Position numbers and translations under genes: made by a program. The notes under the pieces were generated by a model. It was not told the origin of the DNA and made no database searches. It saw nothing but the letters and a program-made list of their open reading frames with translations. DNA of 64,000 nucleotides, from positions 62,001 through 126,000 of the forward strand of contig JAJNNX010000029.1 of NCBI GenBank assembly GCA_023159155.1, read 5' to 3'. Shown here piece after piece: positions 1 through 12,319 of the stretch. This stretch comes from Ustulina deusta (Eukaryota > Ascomycota > Sordariomycetes > Xylariales > Xylariaceae). Within the stretch, counting starts at the first letter, position 1. Each line of letters begins with the position of its first letter.

Positions 1-3000
1 ATTTAAAAAAATTTAAGTTTTAATTTTTACTTAATAAATTAGCAAAAATATTACTACTTATTAAAAAAAAGTTAAAAACTAAAAAAATAAAAAAAATAAA
101 ACTTATATAATAATTTAAAGTTAGCTCGGACCTAATATTTAAATAGTAATTAAATATACTAATATAGTTTTTTATAATACTACTATTTTTATATAAACAA
201 AAATTATTAAAAAATTTAAATTTTATAATAGTACTATTTTTTAATTATTAATATATAAATAAAACAATATTATTTTAAAGTTTTATAAAAATAATATAAC
301 TAAGCTAGCTTTAAAACTTTAAACTATTTAAAACAAATTAATAAAACTAAATAATATTTATATTATTATGGAACTAATTTTTATTAATAAATTTTTAAAT
401 TTTTTTAGATTTTTTTTTAATATATTTAAATAGAACAAAAATAATATAATTATAAAAAAAGCTATTATTTTTAATAAAATTATTATAGCTACTAAACAAA
501 AATAATAAAATTAAAAACTAAAAAAAAGTAATATAAATTTATTAGTTTTTAATAAAAAGCTTAAGTATACTTATTATAAAAATATTTATTTTTTATAAAA
601 ATATTTTACTAAGTTTTTTTAGCTAGCTTTTAAAAAATAGTAAAAAAAAAAATAATAAACAAAAGCGCAAAAAAAGCAAAAATAATAACAATAATAACTT
701 TATTAATTATAAAATTTTTTTTTTTGCTACTAATAGTTCTAAATTTTTTAATTTTGCTTTTATTAATTTTAGCTTTATTATTAATATAACTTTAACTATA
801 ATCCTAAAACTAAGTTTTTTTATTAAAATATTTAATATTAATATAAATATTACTATTTTTTTTTTAACTAAAACTATATTAACTATTATTTTTAATATAT
901 TTAAATTATTTTATAACGTTTTAAAAAAATCTTATATAACTAATGCTCTTTTAGAGTTTAGCTTTGCTAACTTTAGTAATATAACAAATAATTTTTTTAT
1001 TAAAAAACTAAAATTTATTATTATTTTAAATATAAGCTATAATTAATATTTTTTTTATAACTATAGTAGCTTTTTTAATATAAAAAAATATATTAGTTTA
1101 AAAATATTAAAAATAACAAAAAAAGTAGTAATACTTAAAAAAATAAAAAATTATATAATTATTTTAATAATAAATAGCTAAAAAAAACAAACAATTTTTT
1201 ATAACATTACTTATTTTCCTAAAAACAAAGTAAATCTGATTTTTATTTTTTAGTTTTTTAAAAAAAAAGTTAAATTTCTTTTTTGCTATAACAAAACTTT
1301 TAGTACTAAAAAAAAAACTACTTTATAATAGCTAGAACTATTAGTAGTTTATATTTAATTAATATTTTTAATAATAATATTAATATTATAGCTTTAAATA
1401 TTAGTTTTTATATTTATTTTCTATCTGACTTTAAAATATAAATTTAGTACAAATAATTAAAATATTTAAATAACTAAGGCCTAAAAAACCTAATAAACTA
1501 TTTAATTAGAATATTTTTTATTTAAAAATATTGTTTTTATAAAACTTATATTAAAAAATAAATAAAGAAAACTTTTTATATAAAATTTTTATAAAAAAAA
1601 ATATAAAAATTAAAATTATTATATATAAATTTTATAAATATATTAACTAAAACAAACTAGATTATAAAATATAATAAGTTAATTTAATAAGTAATTATTA
1701 AAAATAATTTTACTAAAATAATCTAAATATATTTTATAAAATTAACTTTAGAATTTATAAAATTATTTTAAACCCTTTTTAACTAAAAAAAACAGCTAAA
1801 GCAAAAATACTATACTATTACTTTAAATTAAAGATTTATATTTATAAAAAATACCTTTAAAAATATTATATTATAATAAAAATATAGCACTATACTTTTT
1901 AGCTATTAATTAGCATTAATAAAACAGTATTGCTAAAAAAGCTATAAAAATACTAAAAAATATTGTTTAATAACTATTAATTATAGCTACTTTGTTTAGT
2001 ATTAATTTTTACTATTAATTAGTGCTAGTTTGTACTACTATATACCTAAAAGATTTATATCTAATTAATAAACTAAAAAAAAAAATACTTTATAAAATAT
2101 AATATAGTATTTTATTAAACCTAATATACTTTTGAATTATTAAAAATTTAAGCTTTTATTTCTTAAAAAGTAAAGCTTTTATTTTTAATAAAAAAATAAA
2201 ACTTTATATTATATCAGAATACTAAAAAAAAAATATTATAAATTACTTTATTTTTTTAAATTCTAATTAAATAATTTATATAAATAATATTAGGTTTAAA
2301 AAATATTAAATTTATACTTTTATTAAAAACTGGTTTTTTATATATAAAACAATATATTTTATTTTAAACGCTAGCAAAACAACTATAATAGTAAGAACTA
2401 GAAGTACTACTAAACAAAAAGCTAATATAAAACATATTAAATTCTAAATCTTTAATAAACTAAAAAATAATATAAGTAATATAACTAATAAAAATATTAA
2501 ATTATTTATTTTAAAAAGAAGTGCTTTTTTATATATTTACAAACATATATATAAATATATACCTAAAAAATTTCTAGAAAATACTATATTACTTTAGTCC
2601 AGTAGAACTATTTATAATTAAAGCTTTTTTTTTATATTTAAACTAAATATCAGTTCTAAAATAATTAATAAAAATAATTCTAAATAAAACTTTTTTATAT
2701 CAACTTTTAATAATTCTAATAATAAATTATTAATACTATAAAATTATATTATAATAATGCTACTTTTAAAAATTTAAAAAAACTATTTTAATTTATGCTT
2801 TAAAATAAAATAACTTAAATAGCTCTAACTATTAGTATTAAACCTAATATATAAAGTAGTAATAAATCAAATTAATATTAATTTATTTTAAATAATAGTA
2901 TTATTTATTAGTATTATATATGTTTTTTTTTAGTAAAAATAACCGAACTAAAAATAGTTAATTAAACTAAAAATAGTGCTTACTAGTATAACTAGTATAA

Positions 3001-5777
3001 AAGTATAAAAAACAAATATAAATTACTAGTTAATAATAGGACTTAAATACTTTATAATTTTTTACTAAAATATAAAGTATTATTTAAAAAATAAATATTT
3101 AAGCTAAAGCATAAACTAAATAAGTTAATTACTTATTATAAAGTTTGCTAAGTAATCAAAAATTTTAAATAAATAAAAAGCTTTAATTATAATAAAACTT
3201 TTATTTTAATAATTAAACTTATAAGCTATAAAGCAATTTTTATTATTACTATAGTTTTTAATCTCAAGTTTAAATAAATAAAAAGATTTATATTAAACAA
3301 CTAACTAAGTTCAAGAATAGTACTAGTAAAATATATAAATTATAAAAAGCCCTATATAGCTTAAAGCAAGTATTTAAAATCTAGTATAAGATTTTAGCCA
3401 TTTTTTTAAAACAATTTAGCTTTGTTTTTTTAAACACTAATATTAGAATATTTGCTAAAAAATATACCTATATTGCTATTTATATAAATAACCTTTTAAT
3501 TGCTATTTTTTTATAAAAAAAATTAACAAAATAAAATTTATTTTATATAATAAGTTTAATATAATAGATTTTAAACCTTGCTTATACTATTTAAAAATAA
3601 CTATTAAAAAAAACTAGCCTAATAAAACAATTTATTTTAGGCAAAGTGCTTATATAAAAAAAGTTTTTTAAAATTTTGATTTTTAAAAAATAAAACCTAA
3701 AAATACTCTTATAAAAACTAAAACTTTTAAACTACTATTAATAAATTATATACTTATACTTAAAAATAAAGCCTAATATATAAGTACTATAGGGTTATTA
3801 ATATATGCTATATTTAATATTTAACCTAATATTATATTTGCTATTTTTTTTTATAGTTAATTTATAGCAAAGCTTAATAAAGCTTATAGATTAGCGGTTA
3901 GCTATATTTTTAAATACTTAAAAAGAACTATAAATATAGAATTAATATATTGCAAAAAACTCTAAAACTTAGTTAGTTATATTAATATAGACTATACTAG
4001 CAACTAAAATACTTATAGATCTATTTTAAAATATATTTTTTATATTAATAGTAAAACATTTAGTTAAAGTTCTAAGCAATAAGCTATTATATTTTTATTT
4101 TTTTATAAAACTAAATATATTAATTAAACATAAGCTACTAAAAAAGCTATTTAATTAAAACTACTATTAAAAAAACTAAATACTATTTAAAAAATAAATA
4201 TTATAATTATTTATAAAAATAACTAAAAAACTATTGCTTTAATAAATAACCTTTTATATTATATTAATACTAAGTATATAACTACTTAGTTTAAATTTGT
4301 TTATAAATAATAAACTAATAATAATATTAAGCTTTAATATATTTTTATTAATTAATAAATAATAAATAAATTAACTAAAATATTATTAAAAAATAAGTTT
4401 TTAGCTTTTTAAAGTACTTTAAACTTAGAATAAATAAAAATAAAATTAAATAAAACTTTATATATTTAATAATATTATATTTTAAAAAGCTATAAAAATA
4501 TTTATTTATATAAAACTTACTTAATTTGTTTTTAAAAACTTTTATTTTTTTAAATATTTTATTTTAAAAAACTTTTAAACTTATTAATATTTACTACTAT
4601 TTTTACTAAAATATTTTATATATTAGTAAAACTGCTTTATAACTAAAAATAATAAAATAGTTATATAATTATTATTATAAAAAAAATTTTTATTATTATT
4701 TATATATTATTATAAAAACTTTAAATTTATTAAAATAATTTTATTTATTAATATTAAATTATTAATTATTATATTATTTAATTTTATTATTATTATTTAT
4801 TTTAAAACAATATTAAATAAAAGTTTTTATTATTAGTTATTAAAAATATATTTATATTAAACTTAGTTAGTTTTTTTATAAAACTATTAATATATTTAAA
4901 ATTAACTAATAATTAATTAGCTAAATATTTAAAATAATATTATAATTTTATAGTTATAGCTATATTTTATATTTATTTAAAATTAATAATATAATATTTA
5001 ATATTTATATTTAGAATATATTTAATATATTTTATAACTACTAAAAAAATAACAAAAAAATTTAAATAGATTTTTTTTATGTTTTAACTAAATAATTAAT
5101 AAAAAATCTATAAAAAAATACAAAATAGCATGCTTTTATTATAGTAATAATAACTAACCTATCTAGAAATAAAGCTATAATATTTTAGAACTATAATTTT
5201 ATTTAAAATATAATAACTAGATTATATATTAAAAATATTTTTTAAAAAAAACAATAAATTTTTTTAAACTTTATTTTTAAAAAAGTCTAAATATTTATAA
5301 TATAATATAATACTAACAATATATTTAATAGCTAAAACTTATATTTATTATATAATATGCTATAAATTTATTAATAAGTAGCTATAAGAAATTATTTCTA
5401 TTTGGGCTCTAATAACCTAAAACTAAAAAACTACGTATGCCTAGCTAGGTAATCTATATATTATTACTAATTAGCCTATATTTATTTTTCTTTTTTTTTT
5501 TTATAAGGGTTTTTTATAGGTTCGGCTAGTGCTAAGAACTCTAAACAAAATAAAAAAAAAACATTAGAAGTACTAGCAAACTTTTAGAACTTTAATATAT
5601 TAAAACTTTTTATAAAAAAGATTTATTACAAATTATAAAAAAAAGAAATCTAATAATATATTTAAAAATTTTTAAAAAACGTTAAAATATTATATCTGCT
5701 ATCCGTATTTATAGGTTATATTTTATATAATTATATTAAACAACTAAAGCAACGTACGAGTTTAGAGTAAGTGGGAG
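1..5777 (+). mobile_element. RIP-degraded Ty1/Copia retrotransposon remnant
   Basis: This block is almost pure A/T and full of stops, but a Copia pol reading frame can still be traced on the plus strand. At 3349-3522 the frame reads ALYSLKQ, then a TAG where Copia reverse transcriptases have Trp, and then YINNLLI at 3481-3501. That matches the LYGLKQ and YVDDLLI reverse transcriptase motifs with Gly to Ser, Asp to Asn and Trp to stop, all G-to-A changes. At about 4258-4413 the RNase H tail is visible (N-T-K-Y-I at the T-K-H-I-D position, then a NKLTKILLKNKF-like end). G-to-A and C-to-T decay without indels is the signature of RIP. The 5' end lies outside the window. What fills 4440-5740 was not resolved. 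No functional protein is possible. Confidence 0.85.
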
Positions 5778-5927
5778 TGTTAGAATGTGGAGATTAGGTA
5801 TACTTTATTTTTTGACTATATGTATTACTAGATTCCCCCGGACCTTTGGTCCTTGATTCTTCCTTCTGATTATTCTGAATATACAAGACATTCTGCTCAC
5901 TTGTATACGTATCCACTTATCTTGACA
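5778..5927 (+). repeat. Putative Copia-type LTR, not RIP-mutated
   Basis: The segment starts TGTTAGAATG and ends CTTGACA (TG...CA), directly after a purine-rich tract (GTGGGAG) that resembles a polypurine tract. Inside are a CCGGACCTTTGGTCC inverted repeat and TTGTATA-like pyrimidine-rich sequence, as in short fungal Copia LTRs. The sequence changes abruptly from AT-rich to balanced composition at about 5740. Without a partner LTR in the window the ends are inferred, and it could be a solo LTR of another copy. Confidence 0.45.
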
Positions 5928-6483
5928 GATCGGACCCCATGATGCCCCGAGCAGGTGTTCAAGGTGGGCCAACATAAACGTGCCGTATGTCTAGCTTGAT
6001 CACAGCCCAGACCTCTCGTTGTTGATAGAGTCAGTAGAGGGTGAAGAAATTGCAGCATGCGTGCGTAAAGCCTCATTATAGCGCATCACCATGGGCTTCC
6101 AGCTGACCTCTCTAAAACTGATTGTGTCTCGAGGAGTTCTAGGCCATGCAGAACGGTGTGCTTCGCATGGAGGGTTAACGGCTAATGTGCGATAGTTGAA
6201 ATATATCTTATAGGTAATATGTGTACTTGAAGTGGAGATTTTAACTACGTATTATACTATGTAATCCGAGGAAGTATGGTATCCTTCTGCAATCCACTGT
6301 ATCAGACGAGTGGATAATGGTAATCCCATGACCTTATACTTTCGGTGAGCAGAAATCCCCAGTTGTCAGCTACCGCAAGACAAATTATAGCGCTCCTAGA
6401 TTCTGTTTAACATGTTCCTATTTTTCGCCTTCATGAAAGTCCCAAGGGCGAAGCGATGTTGCTCGGTTGACCGATGCCAGATA
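5928..6483. other. Unique intergenic DNA between two transposon blocks
   Basis: This is balanced-composition DNA of about 0.56 kb with no recognisable coding frame, RNA gene or repeat. If the DNA transposon starting at 6484 is mentally removed, this stretch becomes the immediate 3' flank of the minus-strand transcription-factor gene ending at 12382. It ends in the TA target dinucleotide at 6482-6483. Confidence 0.6.
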
Positions 6484-6525
6484 AGCTAACACCCCCCCTT
6501 GCAAACCACCCCATCGCGACCCAGC
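6484..6525 (+). repeat. Terminal inverted repeat, left end of transposon copy A
   Basis: These 42 bp match the reverse complement of 12320-12361 with about two differences, and match 36053-36094 with one G-to-A difference. The TA target duplication lies immediately outside. Confidence 0.88.
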
Positions 6526-7150
6526 CACTAAAATAGCCACCCACCAACTTTCGAAGCTATTATTTATAGCACAACATAGTATTTACAGCTAACCTTAGTG
6601 TTTTTATTAAATATTAAAACGTTCTGACCTTAATTATATTTTTAGTTTTTGTTTTTTTTATTTTTAGTACGTTTTTATTTTTAGTTTTATTTATATATAG
6701 CATTTATTATTGTAATTTTTATTTGATTTACTATATATAAGTTATATAAATAAAACAATAACTAAGTAGTAATTTAACTAATTTATATTTTAATATAATC
6801 TTTTTAGCTAGTTTAGCTTTTAATAGTTTAATATATATTTTTAAAATTATAATTTTTTTAGCTTTTTAGTTAAAAGCTTTGCTAGTTTTTATAAAAAATA
6901 GCTTTTATAGTAAATTATTAAAAAAAAAGTAATACCTAGCTAATTTCCAAGTTATATATTGCAAATTTTAGCTTTTTATAAGTGTTACAATTTTTATTTA
7001 GCTTAGTTTAAGCTAATATTTAAATATTTTAAATTAATTAGTTAGTATAAATATTAGCTAAACTTTATAAGCAATATTTTTATTTTTAAATATAATATAT
7101 TTTAAAAATAATAGTAATTAGATATTTTTTAGTTATATTTTCATTATTAT

Positions 7151-7413
7151 TGCAGCAGGGCTGGTGCTAGCGGCCCGCTGGCAGCTGCGAATATGGCTGC
7201 ACGTTAATTGTTAGCTGTATTCGGGCCGCCCGCGGCCCGAACCGGCTGATCTTCGGCTATATTCAGAGGTTCAAATAGCTATAAAAGCTTTCGAACTTTT
7301 TAAAGCAATACTTATTTTATAAGTATAATATTTATACTAGTTTTTTAATAGTAAGCGCTTTAGTTTATTTTTGTTGTTTTTAGTTGTTTTAGTATTAAAT
7401 TGTTTTGTTTTTT
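7151..7413 (+). repeat. 5' LTR of the non-coding element
   Basis: This LTR is 263 bp, exactly the length of its partner at 10914. Differences between the two are transitions (C/T and G/A), as expected after RIP. Its first 110 bp keep G/C-rich inverted repeats (GCTAGCGGCCCGC, and CGGGCCGCCCGCGGCCCG near 7223). A TATAAAAG box lies at about 7280-7287 inside a TTCGAA-bounded palindrome. Confidence 0.75.
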
Positions 7414-7439
7414 TTTAATAGTGTTTTTAGTAAAGCAAT

Positions 7440-10320
7440 AATAGAGCAGTTTTTTATATAAATCTATATATAATAATGTTTATAAACGTTTATTGTTTCT
7501 TGAAACGCAACTTATAATCGGAAACTAATGCTTAATATTTTTTTATATAAATTATTATATAAATATGTTTATAACCTGTTAATAGACTTAATACTAGTTG
7601 CGTAAAGATTAACCTAGCTGATTTAGTTAGACTAACTAACTTATCTAACTTATAAACAGTTAATTTTTTATATAAATATATTTATAAGCAGCTTTTTATA
7701 TAAATCTATATATAAGTCTGCTTATAGCTATATATTTTTTAGGAAGCCTAGTTTATTGGTTATATATATTAAATAGCTGATTAAACCTAGTCTATATAAT
7801 TAATTAAGCTAATTGCTTATATATATTGATTAGCCTAATTGGTTTATTGCTTTGTTAGCTAGCTATATGTATTGCTAAGGCAGTTATATTGCTTAAGTTA
7901 GTTAGTTAGTTAGTTTTTTTATTAAAAAGTTGTTAGAGCAGACCTATATATTATTTATATATAAATATGCTTATATGCTTTTTAGTCTAAAAAAAGTTTT
8001 TGTTCTAAACCGCTAATTAATCAATTAGCTAGCTAATTAATTAGCTAATTGTTTTTATAAACACGAGTCCTTTATCCGAATATATCTACAAGCTAAGTCC
8101 TATATAAATTATTATATAAACTAGCTTATAAATATATAGCTTTTAAGGAAGCTTTGTTTTAAGTTTATAATAATTAGTTAATAGTTATACGTGTTAATTA
8201 GCTAATTAGCTGCTTTATTAGCTAGCTATATATATTACTATTATATTAATTAATTAAATCTATATTTAAATATTTATATAAACAGGTTATTATATAAATT
8301 TTTATATAAACCTGTTTATATATATATTATTTATAGGAAGCTATTGTTTTAAATCTTTTGTTTAGTTTTTTAGTTAGTGTTTTGTTAGCGATTAGCTAGA
8401 TTTCCTGTTATAAATAGTTGTATAAATAGATCTTTATATATATTTATATAAGAATATGCTTGCGCTACTATAGCTTATAGAGAGGTCCGCTTTAAATTTT
8501 TGTTAGTTATACGTATATTTCTGTTTTTATTAATTTTGTTATTTAGCATTTTTAGTATTTCTAGCGTTTTTTAGTATATTTGGTATTTTTGGTATTTTTT
8601 GTTATTTTTAGGCTTTTATACTGTTGATCAGCTAGTTCCCTATACGAGTCGCTATATAAACAAGTATTTATATAGTTTATATAGAAATTAGCTCGAATAT
8701 GTACGGTTTAAAGGAAGCGCTGTTTAGATTTTATTTTTGAAGCTTTGTTTTAGAAGCGTTGTTTTAGCGTTGTTTAGCTTTTGTTGCGGTGTTTAGCGCT
8801 ATATATTGTATTTTAAGCTGTTGTATTGTTGATTAGCTAGGCTGTTTATGTTTGGTAGCTTACGAACATATTTATATATTAAATTGTATATAAATATGTT
8901 TATGGCTTATAGAGGAGCGTTTGTTTATGGTTTTAATTAACGAATTGCTATGTTGTTGATTAGCTAGTCCTTTGTTTAGCCCTAATGGCTATATTAATAA
9001 GTCCTTTGTTTAATAGCTGTATAAGCAGATCCTTATATAATTTATATGCGAATATGCTCTTATATCTATGGTCCAAGGGAAGCTATTGTTTAGCTAGCTA
9101 ATCGATGGACTGCTACGCTGCTGATCGGCTAATTTAGCTATATATGCGTTGATTAGCTATTATGTATGTTGATTAGCAACTTAGCTAATATATACGCGTA
9201 CAAGCAACCTTTTATATTAATTTATATGTGTGTGTGCTTGTATTAATATATTACACCCCGTTTGCTGTTAATTAGCGATTTTGTTATATATGCGTTGATT
9301 AGCGAATTTACTACGTTTTTATGTGATTTTTAGCTATATTTGCTATTAATTAGCGATTTTTTTGTTATATATACTATTAATTAGCAAGTTTACTATGTTT
9401 TTATTTATGTACGAGCAGGCGTATATATAGTTTTTTATGCGAACCTGCTTATATATATATTATTTATTTATGCGAAAGCTTTCTAATTAGCTTTATATTA
9501 TTTTGCGTTATATATAAAGCGATACTAATTAGTTTATTTGTTTGCTGTGCTAATTAGTTAGTTTATATAAAAAATATAAGCGTATAAACAATTGCTTATA
9601 TAAATTATATAGTAATCTGTTTATATTTATATAACTTATATATTTTACGCTTTATATATATAGTAATACGTATATAGCGCTATAGATATAGCATAGTACT
9701 ACTGATTAGTTAATATATTATTGCTGCGCTAATTAGTTAGAATTGCTATTGTTATATTAACTAGTTAATCTATTATATATAAGCAACTCTTATACTATTT
9801 TATATATAAACTTGCTTATAGTATACTTATATTATATAGTTAGCTATACTGCTAATTAAGATGTATATAATGCTACGTATATAGTATAGTACTGACGAAT
9901 TATTATTGTTACGCTGATTAGTTATTTAGTTACGTACAAACAACTCTTTATATTATTTGTACGGGAACTTGCTTGTATTATACGTGTTATATAGTTATTA
10001 TAGTACTATCGATTAATTAATACGTTATTACTGCGCTGATTAGTTAGTTATATTAGTATTGCTATACTAACTAGTTAATCTATTATATATAAGCAACTTT
10101 TTATACTATATTATATATAAACTTGTTTATATTATATAAATTATATAGTTAGCTATATTATTAATTAATTTATTGTTATTATAAATATAATATAGTATTA
10201 ATAATTTATTATTGCTGCACTGCTAATTTATAATTTTTTTTTTACGTACGAGCGGCTATTTATATTAATTTATATAGGGATATACTTATATTTATAATTT
10301 TTAAAATTATTTATAAAGTT
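7440..10320. repeat. Array of about 17 degenerate hairpin units
   Basis: About every 90-200 bp an imperfect palindrome recurs: a 5' arm like AGCAGGTTNTTATATAA followed by a 3' arm like TTATATAAACCTGCTTATA. Clear cases lie near 7672-7730, 8285-8325, 8855-8900, 9010-9050, 9205-9250, 9412-9455, 9785-9830, 9940-9985, 10090-10135 and 10248-10300. In the left two thirds most are followed by a GGAAGC-TTGTTT motif (near 7740, 8148, 8335, 8712 and 9067). They are separated by GTTGATTAGCTAG-type sequence (near 7827, 8624, 8829, 8953 and 9160). The arms covary: when the left arm reads AAGCAACT the right arm reads AACTTGCTT. No protein reading frame is present. Confidence 0.65.
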
Positions 10321-10753
10321 TACAAAGCCAATTAAAGCTTATTTTATAAATTCTAATTTATATATATATTATTAGAAAATATTACTATAATTATATAGAG
10401 ATTTATATATATAAAAAGTAGTAAGAGCTATAGCGTGATCTTTTATATAAAGATTTAGTTTAAGTTTAAAGTGGTAGCTAGTTTTTTATAATAGAAACGT
10501 AGTACTTATCTAGGTTTTAATACAAAATATTAATAAATACTACTATATATGTTAGGTCTAGATAGAATTATATATGTTTTATATAAGAATATATCAAAAG
10601 AATACAAAAAAATGAGGCATTTGAAGGGCTAAAGGGTTATATTAAAAGGTTATGCCAGAGGGCATACCGGAGGGCATATGGACCAAAAGAAGATTTTTGG
10701 ATTAAAGGAAGTTTATTGTAATATGTAACCGGTTTAGTAATTGGCTAATTAAG

Positions 10754-10850
10754 GGCTTGGTGGCCTAGTGGGTTAGGGCAGGTTTTTTTTTTTTAGGCTA
10801 TTAAGGCCTAGGGGTTCGAGTAGGTGTTGTGTTGTGTTGTTTTTTTTGGT
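10754..10850 (+). other. tRNA-like sequence with A-box and B-box resemblance
   Basis: TGGCCTAGTGG at about 10760-10770 resembles a polymerase III A box. GGTTCGAGT at about 10813-10821 resembles a B box. Their spacing (about 50 bp) suits a tRNA or tRNA-derived SINE head. A run of 12 T between them would stop polymerase III, and no cloverleaf forms, so at best it is a decayed tRNA-derived piece within the non-coding LTR element. Confidence 0.25.
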
Positions 10851-10913
10851 GTTTTTAGCCCTACAGTTGGATTCGAAGCTATCTAGAGAATAAAGCTCCG
10901 AATAAGGGAAGTT

Positions 10914-11176
10914 TGCAGTAGGGCTAGTGCTAGCGGCCCGCTAGCAGCTGCGAATGTGGCTGCATATTAATTGTTAGTTGTATTTGGGCCGCCCGCGGCC
11001 CGAACCGGCTGATTTTCAGTTATATTTAGGGGTTCGAATAGCTATAAAAGCTTTCGAACTTTTTAAAGCAATATTTACTTTATAAGCATAGTATTTATAC
11101 TAGTTTTCTAGTAGCAGGCGCTCTAGTTTGTTTTTGTTATTTTTAGTTGTTTTAGTGTTAAGTTGCCCCGTTTTTT
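10914..11176 (+). repeat. 3' LTR of the non-coding element
   Basis: This is the direct repeat of 7151-7413. It retains CCCC near 11167 where the left LTR has TTTT, showing C-to-T decay of the left copy. It carries the same G/C palindromes and the TATAAAAG box at about 11043-11050. Confidence 0.75.
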
Positions 11177-12319
11177 ATTATTATTTATGTTTTTTTAATA
11201 ATTTTTAGTAATAAAATAGTGTTATAAGCTTATTTATATGCTATAATTATATCTTTTTTTAAAAGTATAATACTAAAGCAGTTTTTAGATATTTTTTTAA
11301 TTTTATTTTTAAACTTTTTTTTTAATAAACTAAAAATTCCAATATTTAATACTTATATAATATAATTATAGTATAGTTTATAAAAAATAAGCTATATTTT
11401 ATTTAAAAAATAAAACAATAAAAAGTTATTATTTATATATAAGTTATAATTATTATATATTAATATAACTTATATATTATTAAAATAGCTTTAAATAAAT
11501 AAAATAAAAATATTAATAAACTAATTAATAATAATAAAGTTATAAATCTATTTATTAAGCAAAGTTTTAAACTATTAATTTTTAAATAAACTATAATTTA
11601 TATTTAAAAAATATTATTTATTTGTTTTTTTTAATATTTTTTTAAAGCTACGTGTATTAAAGCTTTATAAACAATTTAATAACCTTTTTTTACGCTTTAG
11701 CTAATGCTTATTTTATTAGCGTTAAAAAATTGTTCTAAAAATATATTTATTAGTTCAAAAGTTTTAAAATATTCAAAAAATAGCTTAATATTAGCTATAA
11801 TTATTTTATTAATATATAAATAGCTAATAAACATTAATCTAGCAATTTTTAGCTTAAGATTATAAAAAAAATATATATATATATTATAATTTTCTAAATA
11901 TTTTAAGGTTTTTAAAAACTAATAATATATATTTAGTTATATATTTAAATTTAACTATTAAAAATATAAAGCTTAGTTTAGCTTAATTTATAGTTTAATT
12001 AACTAGTTTAGTTTTAAAATATATAAATAAAATCTAAAAATATTAATATAACTACTTTTTAGTTAGAATATTATTAAAATAGTAATATATATATAACCGG
12101 TTAATACTTTATTAAATAGCTACTTATTTTTATAAAGTATTAAGTTAAGCAGTACAAACTATAGCTGCTGTATACTATTAGTTGCTATATAAAAGTATTA
12201 CAATAAAAAAGAAGCAATTCTAAAAAAAATAAAAATAAAAAAAGAATATAAGAACTAAACGCGGTCGTGTTATTTAATAATTTTTAATTAAGGTGGTTGG
12301 GGTCAGTAGCGCGTTTTTA

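Larger units (their letters stand above)
7151..11176 (+). mobile_element. Non-coding LTR retroelement with internal hairpin-repeat array
   Basis: Two direct repeats of 263 bp (7151-7413 and 10914-11176) begin TGCAG and flank a 3.5-kb interior. The right copy is preceded by a purine run (AATAAGGGAAGTT) that suits a polypurine tract. Five bases (ATTAT) at 7146-7150 recur at 11177-11181 as a possible target duplication, although AT-richness makes its length ambiguous. The insertion splits the Fot1-like transposon, whose two halves resume on either side. No gag or pol frame can be traced even allowing for RIP. The interior is instead a chain of similar AT-rich hairpin units. This makes it a non-autonomous (TRIM/LARD-like) element by inference; the helper family is unknown. 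Confidence 0.7.

Noticed and set aside
1..5777. Mitochondrial or organelle DNA as the explanation for the very low GC
   Set aside because: Copia RT/RNase H motifs with G-to-A decay, and abrupt junctions with nuclear genes, show RIP-mutated nuclear repeats.
7440..10320. CRISPR-like array
   Set aside because: The units are long, degenerate and palindromic with similar spacers, in a fungal RIP-mutated LTR element. They lack identical repeats and unique spacers.
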